From a virus, in the IMG/VR virus record IMGVR_UViG_3300037541_000696, positions 1-64,000 of that record: DNA of 64,000 nt, one strand, 5' to 3'. This document shows, in pieces, positions 1 through 7,769 of the stretch. Within the stretch, counting starts at the first letter, position 1; each line of letters begins with the position of its first letter. The notes beneath the pieces were generated by a model. It saw only the letters and a list, made by a program, of their open reading frames with translations. It was not told the origin of the DNA and made no database searches. Both the position numbers and the translations under genes were made by a program.

Positions 1-3
1 GTC

Positions 4-1476
4 TTGAATGACTTAGATCTAGTTTATGACTGTTGGGAGCAACTGCGCTTTCCTGAACAACAGAGGCGACACCTGATAAAAGAACAGGCCGAGCCAGATT
101 TAGCATACCGAGGCAGGCTTCAACGTGCATCATATCCGTCATATTTTAGGGATGGTATTGATGCGTTTGCTGGAGCATTAAGTAGATTTGAGTTGCGAAA
201 TGCGCCAAAAAGTTTAATTGCAAATCAGAATGATATTGACGGCAAGGGCACAAGCTTAAAAGCTTGGTTTATGGCTGCCGATGCGATGGTGATGCGTGAT
301 AATGGATGCCTGCTTATGGTAGATACTGGAAGAAGTGATAATGTAACACGTTATGATGACATCCGCAATGGCAATAGGCCATTCTTTTCCTATGCTGAGC
401 GCCGCAATGTTCTCAACTGGAGAACAGCAAAGCAAAATGGTAAGGAAGTTATATCGGCTGTTACTATACTTGAGTGGCACGAAGAGGAAGATGGCGAATA
501 CGGAATCAAGCTGGTGCCTATGTATAGAGTAATGAAAGGCGGTGAGTGGAAGCTGCTTAAGATTAAAGAAGATTCCACCAATGAAGACAAGCTAGGCAAT
601 TCAACAGATTTATCTAGCAGAATTGAGCAGGTAGGCGAAGGCGAATTTACTGGATATGGCAAAAGAAAGCTGCTTTATCCACCTGTCAGATGGTATAACC
701 ACGCAAGGGATGGTATAGGCGAAGGCGCACCGATGCTGTTAGGTGTTGCAAAATTAACACTTGATTGGTATCGAAGCAATAGCAGCATGAAGGAATTGTT
801 GCACAAATGTGCAATGCCAATACCTGTGCTGAAAGATCGTAATCGTCCAATGTCGCCAGGTCCCGATGGTAATCCCGTGCCAATACCTATTGCATTAGGG
901 CCAAATCATATCATGCAAATTTTTGATGAAAATGGAAATTTTTCTTTTGCAGAACCAAGCGGAAGTAGCTTAGATAAACATATTCAAGTAATCAAAGAAA
1001 TTGAAACAAATATAGATCGAAGCTTGATGAATTTTGTTTTTGGCGGCAGCACTAATCGCACCGCAACTGAAGTTGAATTACAAAGCGCAAGCATTCAAGC
1101 AAACCTAACAAGCCTGTCAGAATCCAAGGAATCAGCGATGCAATCACTTTATGAATTATGGTGCATATTTACCGGCGAAATGCTATCTAATGATGCTGGA
1201 ATTGACATGCTAGCATCTATTACTCAAAAGGAGGTTGATAATGAAACGTTAACAATGTGCAGTTCGCTTTATGATAAAGGCTTAATGATGCGCGAAACAT
1301 TCCTTGCGCTTGCTCAGCGCCGTGGGTTACTGAGACCCAAGATTGACGCAAAGAAAGAATCCGCGTTGCTTGCGGAGGAAGACGAAAAAAATAACGCACT
1401 ATTGAATCCGCCTGCGCCGTCGCCTAATGATTTGGCAGGTGATGATGTGGATGAACAGGGATTGCCTGTTCAATAG
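4..1476 (+). CDS. Phage portal-like protein (DUF4055 type)
   Basis: A 490-residue protein with the layout of the DUF4055 portal-like family. An N-terminal stretch with YxxYLxRASYP-like spacing (around residues 35-50) is followed by a conserved block around residues 78-110 (GKGTSLKAW...NGCLLMVD) and a helical, acidic, proline-rich tail. A portal forms the dodecameric ring through which DNA enters the capsid. The reading frame is open to the left edge. The only start visible is TTG at position 4, so the true start may lie upstream of the window. It heads the structural gene block. Family assignment is from recalled sequence style, not a search. Confidence 0.7.
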   Translation: MNDLDLVYDCWEQLRFPEQQRRHLIKEQAEPDLAYRGRLQRASYPSYFRDGIDAFAGALSRFELRNAPKSLIANQNDIDGKGTSLKAWFMAADAMVMRDNGCLLMVDTGRSDNVTRYDDIRNGNRPFFSYAERRNVLNWRTAKQNGKEVISAVTILEWHEEEDGEYGIKLVPMYRVMKGGEWKLLKIKEDSTNEDKLGNSTDLSSRIEQVGEGEFTGYGKRKLLYPPVRWYNHARDGIGEGAPMLLGVAKLTLDWYRSNSSMKELLHKCAMPIPVLKDRNRPMSPGPDGNPVPIPIALGPNHIMQIFDENGNFSFAEPSGSSLDKHIQVIKEIETNIDRSLMNFVFGGSTNRTATEVELQSASIQANLTSLSESKESAMQSLYELWCIFTGEMLSNDAGIDMLASITQKEVDNETLTMCSSLYDKGLMMRETFLALAQRRGLLRPKIDAKKESALLAEEDEKNNALLNPPAPSPNDLAGDDVDEQGLPVQ

Positions 1477-1479
1477 GCG

Positions 1480-1489
1480 CGGGAAAAAT
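1480..1489 (+). promoter_or_regulatory. Late-gene box, degenerate copy (CGGGAAAAAT)
   Basis: Lies 3 nt after the portal stop and 25 nt before the next ATG. It matches 8 of 10 bases of the repeated box CGGGAAAACT found between structural genes. Confidence 0.5.
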
Positions 1490-1514
1490 ATAGTGATCAT
1501 AAGCTAAGATTGTG

Positions 1515-2786
1515 ATGGCTCGCGGTGGCAGGGCTGGAAAGAAGCGCACGCAATATGTTAGAGATAATTCCGGTCGTTTTGCGTCAACACCAGGCGGTGG
1601 GCCATCCAAGGCTACGCCAGCTTCAGTGCGCAAGGCTGCCAAGGCTGCTGCTATCAAGGGCGGCACGTTGCAGTTCAGGACAAGTCTCAGGCGATCCAAG
1701 GCCAAGCTGGCAGTCGTCGACAAGGCAGATGAGACACTGAAGACAGCACTGAGCAGGAGGGCTCAGAAGGGCGCCGTAACTCGTGGAAAGAAAAAGCTTG
1801 CTCAAGCGATTAAGTCTAGTCAAGCCAGGCTCAGCGTTGCGCCTAAGTCAAGCATCGTAAAGAAGAAGCGGAAGACGCCGCAGCCTGTGTTGCAGTCTGT
1901 TAAGGATGTGGCGCCAAGGGTGAGCGGAGGGAGGGGAGAGGGTAGGATTAAGGGGTCAGCAAAGCCCAAGGTGGTGACCCAAAAAGCAATTGCAAACAGT
2001 AAAAAAACAGACATAAAATCAATTGACAATGCCAGTAAGCAGCAAAAACTTAGACTGCCAAGAAAACCAACGCCGAACGGAGTTATTCGTAAATCCGATT
2101 TTGACAAGATAAAATCAGATCGGCAAAAGGGGATTGGCACTCCTTTCAGCAGGGCTGGGCAACGCGCCATTGACAGAAGCGCTAGGGAGGCTGTACTGGT
2201 CAGGCGTCAATCATTAGATCGAGCAAAAAGAAGCGGTGCAACAGGGCTTGGCAAGGGTCCATTGATGAACGAAAGCGCAATTAAGAGCCGTGACTTTGCG
2301 TGGAATCGAAACGAACAACCTGCTACCGTAAGCGAAAGGTTGACAATGTGGCGGAGAAGCGAAAGGCGTATTCGCAGAGCATTCGCTAATCTTGGTGCAT
2401 CAAAAAGTTATTATGGTGAACTTCGCGCTAGCAGAAGGGCTGAAGATCTTGTGAAAACTAACAGCAGGCTTGGCGACTTACCAACCACGCGAAAAATGGC
2501 GGATCAACCAAGAGAGCGAAGAAAAGATAGAATTAGCAAAAACGAAACACAGGGCAAGCTAGCCAGCTACGAAGCTAATAAGTCTATTCTTCCCCAGATA
2601 CAAAAGCTAGAAAATATAGTCAAGCAACGTGTTGCGGAAGGGAAAAAGGTGACGCCCGCCCAACGCGAAAAGCACCGCAAGTTGGTTGACCAATACAATA
2701 AACTAACCAGAAAGCTTCGCGTGTCTCAAGCTGCCAAATCTTATATGGACAATCCGTGGGGATTCAATCCTAAAAGCATGAAATAG
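1515..2786 (+). CDS. Lys/Arg-rich protein, paralog A
   Basis: About 423 residues, strongly basic and Ala/Ser-rich. The N-terminal module (about residues 1-110) reads RTQYVRDNSGRF, PGGG, then AVRKAAKAA-like helices, KGG.L..RTSL and QKGAVTRG. It recurs in the genes at 2841 and 8963, while the C-terminal parts diverge. ATG 1515 is preferred over GTG 1512. The gene follows a degenerate late box and sits between portal and MuF genes, so a virion-internal or DNA-condensing role is possible, but no function can be assigned. The basic composition alone would fit nucleic-acid binding. Confidence 0.75.
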   Translation: MARGGRAGKKRTQYVRDNSGRFASTPGGGPSKATPASVRKAAKAAAIKGGTLQFRTSLRRSKAKLAVVDKADETLKTALSRRAQKGAVTRGKKKLAQAIKSSQARLSVAPKSSIVKKKRKTPQPVLQSVKDVAPRVSGGRGEGRIKGSAKPKVVTQKAIANSKKTDIKSIDNASKQQKLRLPRKPTPNGVIRKSDFDKIKSDRQKGIGTPFSRAGQRAIDRSAREAVLVRRQSLDRAKRSGATGLGKGPLMNESAIKSRDFAWNRNEQPATVSERLTMWRRSERRIRRAFANLGASKSYYGELRASRRAEDLVKTNSRLGDLPTTRKMADQPRERRKDRISKNETQGKLASYEANKSILPQIQKLENIVKQRVAEGKKVTPAQREKHRKLVDQYNKLTRKLRVSQAAKSYMDNPWGFNPKSMK

Positions 2787-2807
2787 CGCCATCCCTTGCA
2801 ACAGAAA

Positions 2808-2817
2808 GGGGAAAACT
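2808..2817 (+). promoter_or_regulatory. Late-gene box (GGGGAAAACT, 9/10)
   Basis: Between the stop at 2786 and the ATG at 2841. One mismatch to CGGGAAAACT; 23 nt separate the box from the start codon. Confidence 0.6.
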
Positions 2818-2840
2818 AAACCAAATTCATAATCAATCCC

Positions 2841-4274
2841 ATGGCTCGCGGCGGCAGACCAGGCAAAAAGCGTACGCAATACGTCCGAGATGCACAGGGG
2901 CAGTTTGCCTCAGCACCAGGAGGTGGCAAAAAAGCCACGCCTAGCGCCGTCAGGAAGGCTGCCAGGGCTGCTGCGCTGAAGGGCGGCACCTTGGCCGCGC
3001 GAACCTCGCTGAAGAAGTCCAGATCTAAGCTCGCGGGCATTGATAAGGCCGATCAAACCCTTCAGACTTCGCTATCAAAGCGTGCACAGAAAGGTGCCGT
3101 AACTCGTGGCAGCAAAAATCTAACCAAGGCGATTAAGTCAAGCCGAACAAGACTAATTGGTGCCAAGCCTAACGCAAATACAATCAAGAAAAAGCGGCCA
3201 GTTTCGATGGCTTATGTCTTGAAAGATGTGACTCGTTCAATGTCATCAGATGATGCACAACGTATACTAGGGAAGAAGCCACTTGCAAAGCGGAAAATCA
3301 GTGCTCCATCTAAAGCAAACACAATTAAGAAAAAGCGCAGCCCTATTCTTGAGGCTAAACCCCTACAGAAGCCAGCCTCTCAGCGCCCGGGTTCGATGAC
3401 CGCTACCCTGCGCGGTGCGCTAAAATCATTGGCGCAAGCTGATGCGCAACGCATTAGAGAAATTGAGTCAATCACTGGGCAAAAGCTTAAGCCAATTAAG
3501 GAGCGTGCTGTTGCCGCTGGCGCTAAAGAGCGCGTCCGCAGCACAGCCAAGGGTGGCAAAATCTCTGACACTTTGAGGGCTGGGCTCCGTGAGTTAGCGC
3601 AGTCTGATGCTCGAACCATGCGGGGCATGGCGGAGATCGTGCGAGACGCGACGCCGAAGGTGAGCGGAGGGAAAAGCGGGAAGGCGAAGAAGGCGTTGAC
3701 ACCTGCCAAGCCCACGGCTCCCAAGCGCACCCGCGCATCCCGCCCAGCTGGCACTGTTGCCAAACCTCGGGGACTGAAGCCAGGGGCGCTGGCGGCGCGG
3801 AGGGCGGCGAAAGCGGCCAAGAAGCAACCGCAGCGGACATCTAAGAAGCCTGTAAACAAGGCGCAGCGGATATATCTCAACGCCAGAAGCAACGCACGCG
3901 ACCGCAACAGGGACCTTCGAGGGGCCGACGTAGTCTCAAGGCGCATGGCCAACTCGGCGGCGGCCGTGCTCAGGAATATGGAGCGCAGGCGGTCCACTGC
4001 GGTGCCTAAGGCACCTGCTGATTCGCCTCGCGCCAGGCAGCAGCAAAGGCAGCTTGCAAGAATGCAGCGAGCAATCCGCAATGAACGGGCCGCGTGGATC
4101 CGGGAAGCCGATGGCCCCGGCAGCAAGGCTAGTCGCAGCGCGACCGTCGCTAGGCGTGCCCAGCAGATTTACGCCGGGAAGGTTGATCCCAAGGTCAAGA
4201 CGAAATCAAGGCTGACCAGGGTCAACGACCCAGACAGGCGCAGAAGTAAAACAAACCGCAAAAAGCCCGGCTAA
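2841..4274 (+). CDS. Lys/Arg-rich protein, paralog B
   Basis: 477 residues, highly basic. The N-terminal 100 residues closely match paralog A (RTQYVRDAQGQFASAPGGG, then DKADQTLQTSLSKRAQKGAVTRG). The middle contains internally repeated segments: ANTIKKKR occurs twice, and the unit MT/SDTLR.GL.ELAQ.DA occurs three times around residues 120-270. The C-terminus is Arg-rich. It ends inside a minus-strand terminator hairpin. The function is unknown. A structural, capsid-internal or DNA-binding role is inferred from position and composition only. Confidence 0.75.
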   Translation: MARGGRPGKKRTQYVRDAQGQFASAPGGGKKATPSAVRKAARAAALKGGTLAARTSLKKSRSKLAGIDKADQTLQTSLSKRAQKGAVTRGSKNLTKAIKSSRTRLIGAKPNANTIKKKRPVSMAYVLKDVTRSMSSDDAQRILGKKPLAKRKISAPSKANTIKKKRSPILEAKPLQKPASQRPGSMTATLRGALKSLAQADAQRIREIESITGQKLKPIKERAVAAGAKERVRSTAKGGKISDTLRAGLRELAQSDARTMRGMAEIVRDATPKVSGGKSGKAKKALTPAKPTAPKRTRASRPAGTVAKPRGLKPGALAARRAAKAAKKQPQRTSKKPVNKAQRIYLNARSNARDRNRDLRGADVVSRRMANSAAAVLRNMERRRSTAVPKAPADSPRARQQQRQLARMQRAIRNERAAWIREADGPGSKASRSATVARRAQQIYAGKVDPKVKTKSRLTRVNDPDRRRSKTNRKKPG

Positions 4275-4282
4275 TCCGGGCC
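4260..4282 (-). terminator. Rho-independent terminator for the minus-strand gene
   Basis: Six-bp GC stem GCCCGG/CCGGGC (4266-4271 and 4277-4282). On the minus strand it is followed by a run of six T (4265-4260). It lies in the last codons of the plus-strand gene, so the two share DNA. Confidence 0.75.
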
Positions 4283-4309
4283 ATTGCTGTTAATTAGGTC
4301 TGGCGATAA

Positions 4310-4537
4310 TCAATCTTCATCCGCCAAGTCAACTCCCACAACTCTAAGATTATCGCGACTCATGCCGATATTTTCCATCTCGTGAAGCGCGCGCAGAGCG
4401 GATTGGTAGCTATCAAACAGCAAATCATTAGGGCTAAACGCTTGAAAGTATTCAGTTGCTCCTGAATTGCGATCTAGCCATATGCCATTATGCTGATATT
4501 GCAGTTCAAAGCGCTCTTTGGGTTGAATGGTTGTCAT
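4310..4537 (-). CDS. Hypothetical 75-aa protein, minus-strand island
   Basis: Encodes a compact soluble-looking protein that starts MTTIQPKERFELQY and ends DLADED. Start 4537 is chosen over the upstream 4549 because it lies 19 nt from a GGG-GAAA-CCC hairpin and downstream of a matching early-type promoter. A terminator follows the gene. It is therefore an autonomous one-gene unit inserted against the direction of the late operon, a moron-like arrangement. The family is not recognised. Confidence 0.7.
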   Translation of the reverse strand: MTTIQPKERFELQYQHNGIWLDRNSGATEYFQAFSPNDLLFDSYQSALRALHEMENIGMSRDNLRVVGVDLADED

Positions 4538-4574
4538 TGGGTTTAGCACGATGGATGGGTTTCCCCGTGACCAA

Positions 4575-4625
4575 ATACTATCCCATCACCTAAAGCTCCC
4601 GAAAAAATGAAACAACCTGTAACAT
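4575..4625 (-). promoter_or_regulatory. Early-type promoter (two 10-bp repeats, -10 TAGTAT)
   Basis: Read on the minus strand: ATGTTACAGG then TTGTTTCATT (4625-4606), 25 nt, then TAGTAT (4580-4575). The repeat pair and spacing match the other early promoters of this window. Downstream lies a GGG-GAAA-CCC hairpin (4566-4557), 19 nt before the ATG at 4537. Confidence 0.55.
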
Positions 4626-4648
4626 AGGCAAATCAGCATCAGGCGATC

Positions 4649-5716
4649 ATGGCAACCATTGGAGATCAGCAGCTAACACTAGCCGATGATTATGCCGAAG
4701 CATTGGATATGCTAAGCGATCGTGCCGTAGAAAATACTAAAGCGGCATTAGTTCGAGCGCTAAGACGTACTTTGAAAGATCTGCGCCGATATTATTCTGA
4801 CTTCATTGATCCTGAACTTAAAAAATATCGCTCTGCTGATGGCAAGATGCGTAGGCCAATGTCATATTCTATTGCTGATAGCAATGCAAAATTCACTGCG
4901 CTAATGCAAATCGCGCAATCATATTTCCCAGAAGAAGAATTGAATCGTGTCACAATGCAATATAAAAAAGACTTTACAGAAGCCGTGCAGCTTGGCAGTA
5001 ATTTAGGTAAAGAATTGGCGCAACTTATTGATTCAAATAACAAAGGCAATGGAATGTTTGTTGGTGCCAGCAAGGAAGCCGTGATTGGCGCTGCTAATAC
5101 AGCATCGGCTTATATCCGCCGTGAAGTGGAAACCTTTCGTGATGATATTGCACGCATTGTGCAAGATGGTATCGGACGCGGAAAAGGATCTAAAACATTA
5201 GAAAAAGATATAAGGATTGCATTGCTCGGAGCGAAGGATCCTGACGGTATTACGCAACGCCTAGGGATGCTCCGACGGGCTGAATTGATTGCTAGATCTG
5301 AACTCGCTAATGCTTATGTTAATGCGCAAAAAGCAGCAGCAGGTAGGAATGAGTATAAGTATGGGCGGTTTATTGCAACACAAGATGAAAGAACCTGTCC
5401 CTATTGCGCTTCTAGGCATGGTAAGATATATTTATTAAGCGAAATGGTCGGTACGCAGCATCCGCGTTGCCGATGTAGTATTTCACCAGTTTCTGATCTT
5501 GCAGTAGAAGAAACTGATCCAGAATTGCGCCGTGAATTATTGCGAGAGGATTTTTGGGAACAGGAGCGCAATAATGTTTGGCAAAAATTTGCTGATACCA
5601 AAGGATGGCCCTTTGAAAAGGCGTCTAAAGTGCTAGAGGATCACCTAAAAAAACCATCAGCCAGTGAGAAACGGCTTTATCCTGACATCAAAGTAGCGCC
5701 GCAGCCTATGGTTTAA
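4649..5716 (+). CDS. MuF-type head morphogenesis protein (SPP1 gp7 / Mu gpF family)
   Basis: 355 residues. The C-terminal third has the MuF signature: RAELIARSELANAYVNAQ (about 210-227), then YGRFIATQDERTCPYCASRHGK with the CxxC pair at about 250-253, then QHPRCRCSISPVS (about 270-282). MuF proteins are minor capsid proteins made next to the portal and packaged in the head. The N-terminal two thirds is helical, as usual. No toxin domain follows the MuF domain, so this is the plain structural form. Confidence 0.88.
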   Translation: MATIGDQQLTLADDYAEALDMLSDRAVENTKAALVRALRRTLKDLRRYYSDFIDPELKKYRSADGKMRRPMSYSIADSNAKFTALMQIAQSYFPEEELNRVTMQYKKDFTEAVQLGSNLGKELAQLIDSNNKGNGMFVGASKEAVIGAANTASAYIRREVETFRDDIARIVQDGIGRGKGSKTLEKDIRIALLGAKDPDGITQRLGMLRRAELIARSELANAYVNAQKAAAGRNEYKYGRFIATQDERTCPYCASRHGKIYLLSEMVGTQHPRCRCSISPVSDLAVEETDPELRRELLREDFWEQERNNVWQKFADTKGWPFEKASKVLEDHLKKPSASEKRLYPDIKVAPQPMV

Positions 5717-5768
5717 TTGTTACGGATTATTACGGAAGTCCACTGGCAAGCCGCTAGGCCTGTAGGAT
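5717..5768 (+). promoter_or_regulatory. Early-type promoter (-10 TAGGAT)
   Basis: Two direct repeats, TTGTTACGGA and TTATTACGGA (5717-5736), then 26 nt, then TAGGAT (5763-5768). A stem-loop CTAGGGC/GCGCTAG (5776-5795, one mismatch) would sit at the 5' end of the RNA. It ends 20 nt before the ATG at 5816. Confidence 0.65.
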
Positions 5769-5815
5769 GTAATCACTAGGGCAATTCAGCGCTAGTATTA
5801 ACTCCCTCAGGTGAA

Positions 5816-6142
5816 ATGAGCAACGCAACACCAGATCGCATCGCAGTCGGAGATGTAGACTTTATTCGCGCTGATCTCTGTCAGCAGGTTGAAACCGGCA
5901 ATCGCCAAGTGATCGTAGTTGATCGCGGGTGGATTTTTGCCGGTGACGCAACCCAAACAGACACAGAAATCACGCTTTCGCGTGTTGTGCATGTGTTTAA
6001 GTGGGAAAGCATTGGATTTAATGGAATGATTGCCAATCCAAAATCTGACAAGGTGGATCTTCGCAAGATGACAAATCAGGTCAAAATACCACGTGCGTCC
6101 GTGATTTTCGCTATCCCCGTTAGCGAAAACTGGGGACTCTAA
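5816..6142 (+). CDS. Small hypothetical phage protein
   Basis: 108 residues, beta-rich in appearance, with a central RGWIFAGDATQ segment and C-terminal IPRASVIFAIPV. The pattern faintly resembles small phage proteins that carry a GW.F.G motif (DUF6948-like), but this is not firm. It stands alone between an early-type promoter and a strong terminator, so it is a monocistronic unit on the plus strand. Confidence 0.7.
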   Translation: MSNATPDRIAVGDVDFIRADLCQQVETGNRQVIVVDRGWIFAGDATQTDTEITLSRVVHVFKWESIGFNGMIANPKSDKVDLRKMTNQVKIPRASVIFAIPVSENWGL

Positions 6143-6153
6143 TTGTTTCGTGT

Positions 6154-6190
6154 CTCAAGGCGCACGAACTTGTGCGCTTTGAGATTTTTT
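6154..6190 (+). terminator. Strong rho-independent terminator
   Basis: Twelve-bp stem from CTCAAGGCGCAC (6154-6165) and GTGCGCTTTGAG (6172-6183) with one G-T pair, followed by a T-rich run. It closes the 5816-6142 gene. Confidence 0.85.
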
Positions 6191-6206
6191 ACTTTTTAGA
6201 GGTTTT

Positions 6207-6419
6207 ATGTTTGATTCTGCATTCTTACCTGTTGGCTATGGCTATGGCAATGGCTACGGCACCGGCAATGGCGATGGCAATGGCAATGGCGATGGCAATG
6301 GCTACGGCTATGGCTATGGCAATGGCTACGGCACCGGCAATGGCACCGGCAATGGCGATGGCTTCGGCATCGGCGATGGCTGCGGCTATGGCACCCCTTC
6401 AATTAGGAGCAGAAAATGA
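6207..6419 (+). CDS. Gly-X repeat protein 1
   Basis: 70 residues. After a short head (FLPVGYG) nearly the whole protein is alternating Gly-X with X = Tyr, Asn, Asp or Thr. It ends CGYGTPSIRSRK. Gly is always GGC and X is mostly TAT/TAC/AAT/GAT/ACC, so the DNA is a 6-bp-period repeat. Its stop overlaps the ATG of a paralog (ATGA at 6416). The function is unknown. A flexible adhesive or structural peptide is conceivable, but nothing in the sequence proves it. Confidence 0.65.
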   Translation: MFDSAFLPVGYGYGNGYGTGNGDGNGNGDGNGYGYGYGNGYGTGNGTGNGDGFGIGDGCGYGTPSIRSRK

Positions 6420-6642
6420 TGACTAATTCTACATTCTTACCTGTTGGCTATGGCGATGGCGCCGGCGATGGCAATGGCGATGGCTACGGCTACGACTGCG
6501 GCTATGGCTATGGCGATGGCACCGGCTATGGCAATGGCACCGGCTACGGCACCGGCTACGGCACCGGCTATGGCGATGGCAATGGCCATGGCGCCGGCGA
6601 TGGCGATGGCGATGGCCACGGCTACGACTGCGGCTATGGCAC
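6228..6642 (+). repeat. Two arrays of a 6-bp-period coding repeat (GGCNNN)
   Basis: Arrays at about 6228-6393 and 6447-6642, separated by the gene junction. Every second codon is GGC. Such tracts expand and contract readily, which could explain the different lengths of the two paralogs. Confidence 0.8.
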
Positions 6643-6667
6643 CCCCTCGATTCGGCCTAGAAAATGA
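6416..6667 (+). CDS. Gly-X repeat protein 2 (paralog)
   Basis: 83 residues with the same head (NSTFLPVGYG) and tail (CGYGTPSIRPRK) as the preceding gene. The Gly-X core is expanded and contains a YDCGYG unit twice. It starts ATG ATG at 6416, overlapping the previous stop, and its own stop overlaps the next ATG at 6664, so the three genes are probably translationally coupled. Confidence 0.65.
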   Translation: MMTNSTFLPVGYGDGAGDGNGDGYGYDCGYGYGDGTGYGNGTGYGTGYGTGYGDGNGHGAGDGDGDGHGYDCGYGTPSIRPRK

Positions 6668-6900
6668 CGGTCAAGGAGCTTGTCGGGTGGCTGACAGCGT
6701 TTGAAGATCAAGACGCAGAAGTCAAGGTGATTAAACACGTATGTGGCTCAAGCTACTACGATCAAGGCGGCACAGTAGAAGTTGTGTCACTGGAGCCTGA
6801 TGTTATGAACTATACTGATCTCCGAAGCAATCCATTTATCAAGGAAGATTGTTTGTGCCACGAATCACATACACTGCTACTAGGCGAGCTAAACGCCTAA
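6664..6900 (+). CDS. Hypothetical 78-aa protein
   Basis: Begins MTVKELVGWLTAFEDQDAEVKV, a head style common to small phage proteins with a short helix followed by a strand. It contains two Cys in EDCLCHES near the C-terminus. It is coupled to the upstream gene by an ATGA overlap. No function is assigned. Confidence 0.7.
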   Translation: MTVKELVGWLTAFEDQDAEVKVIKHVCGSSYYDQGGTVEVVSLEPDVMNYTDLRSNPFIKEDCLCHESHTLLLGELNA

Positions 6901-6928
6901 AACTAAACTCATCGCACTGAACATTGTC

Positions 6929-7105
6929 ATGACTGCATTCACGGACAGAGAAAAAGCAATCATAAAAATGTATGGGGAAAGGGTACCGATTGGTGGCAGA
7001 CTTGCAGGTCTTGCGATTGGAATAGTTGCTTTTTTTGCACCAGGCCTTACCGCATACATGATCGCAAAGACAATAAGGGAGAATCCTGAGCACTTTCCTT
7101 GGTAG
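6929..7105 (+). CDS. Small single-pass membrane protein, 58 aa
   Basis: Short charged head (MTAFTDREKAIIKMYGER), one hydrophobic segment (about residues 23-45, LAGLAIGIVAFFAPGLTAYM) and a charged tail ending HFPW. It sits 28 nt after the previous stop and 13 nt before a degenerate late box. It could be a holin-like or other membrane miniprotein; its role is unknown. Confidence 0.6.
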   Translation: MTAFTDREKAIIKMYGERVPIGGRLAGLAIGIVAFFAPGLTAYMIAKTIRENPEHFPW

Positions 7106-7118
7106 GGAATTGATTGTC

Positions 7119-7128
7119 GGGGAAAAAT
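7119..7128 (+). promoter_or_regulatory. Late-gene box, degenerate (GGGGAAAAAT)
   Basis: Seven of ten bases match CGGGAAAACT. It is placed 22 nt before the ATG at 7151, the usual geometry of the box. Confidence 0.4.
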
Positions 7129-7150
7129 AATAACAGCATCTCCTGGTGCA

Positions 7151-7330
7151 ATGGCAAAATCCAAAAAAACGAAAGCCGCCAAAAAAGTCTCCTCTGTAAT
7201 GCACGAATGGAAGACCGGCACGCTTCATAGCGGCAAGGGTGGCCCTGTGGTGACCGGTCGTCAGCAGGCTATCGCAATTGCACTGGCTCAAGGTCGCAAG
7301 GCTGCTACAAGGGGAAGACGGAGAAAATAG
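7151..7330 (+). CDS. DUF6496-like small basic protein
   Basis: 59 residues: a Lys-rich head (MAKSKKTKAAKK), then VSSVMHEWKTGTLHSGKGG, then GRQQAIAIALAQGRKA and a basic tail. The SSVMHE(W/F)K.G.LHSG...V..R.QA(I/V)AIAL pattern is that of the DUF6496 family, found widely in phages and bacteria. The family's function is not known. It ends exactly where the next late box begins. Confidence 0.75.
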   Translation: MAKSKKTKAAKKVSSVMHEWKTGTLHSGKGGPVVTGRQQAIAIALAQGRKAATRGRRRK

Positions 7331-7340
7331 CGGGAAAACT
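7331..7340 (+). promoter_or_regulatory. Late-gene box (CGGGAAAACT)
   Basis: Exact copy, immediately after the TAG at 7328-7330 and 24 nt before the ATG at 7365. Confidence 0.7.
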
Positions 7341-7364
7341 GAGCCAGTGCAGCTCCCGCATCAC

Positions 7365-7541
7365 ATGATGTACGCCAAAAAGCCCGTAAAGCCTAGCAAA
7401 AAAGGCGGTGGCAAGCCCAAAGGCGGTGGCAAGCCCAAAGGCGGCGGCAAGCCCAAAGGCGGCGGCAAAAAAGGACCTTCCAAGCCAAAGAAGCCAGGCG
7501 GTGGCATGTTTCCTGACTATAGTTCCGTCAAGAATGCTTGA
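7365..7541 (+). CDS. Gly/Lys repeat protein, 58 aa
   Basis: Contains four KGGGKP-type units in tandem (about residues 12-36), then a basic Pro-rich stretch and a tail GGGMFPDYSSVKNA. The start is ATG ATG at 7365/7368. An in-frame upstream extension to 7278 would cross the late box and overlap the previous gene, so it is rejected. The composition suggests a disordered, nucleic-acid-binding or virion peptide; the function is unknown. Confidence 0.65.
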   Translation: MMYAKKPVKPSKKGGGKPKGGGKPKGGGKPKGGGKKGPSKPKKPGGGMFPDYSSVKNA

Positions 7542-7543
7542 CC

Positions 7544-7768
7544 ATGATCAGGACTCCGAGCCTTAGGATTATTCAGGCGATTGCGGTTTGTGTTTGCAGT
7601 CGCAACAAAGAAGGAGCACTGCAAGGGTTAAGGATTCTGTTGGATCTTCCTGATGCAGAAGATGCGGAGCGCATGATTAGATTGCTATTGAATGAACTAA
7701 GTCCAGGCGATCGCTTTTGGCTTGGTACAATCAATGGTGAACGAAAAAATGCTGTTATGATGACTTAA
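7544..7768 (+). CDS. Hypothetical 74-aa protein
   Basis: MIRTPSLRIIQAIAVCVCSR head, then an amphipathic region ERMIRLLLNELSPGDRFWLG. Two nucleotides separate the previous TGA from this ATG. The alternative TTG start at 7538 overlaps the upstream gene. Unknown function. Confidence 0.6.
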   Translation: MIRTPSLRIIQAIAVCVCSRNKEGALQGLRILLDLPDAEDAERMIRLLLNELSPGDRFWLGTINGERKNAVMMT

Positions 7769-7769
7769 A

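Noticed and set aside
1424-4126. Long minus-strand open frames opposite the basic proteins
   Set aside because: They are antisense shadows of Ala/Lys/Arg-rich coding sequence, with unnatural Ser/Leu/Cys-rich composition.
6205-6619. His/Arg-rich and Met-Ala-rich frames in the Gly-X repeat region
   Set aside because: They are other-frame readings of the 6-bp repeat. The Gly-X frame has the coupled starts and conserved ends.
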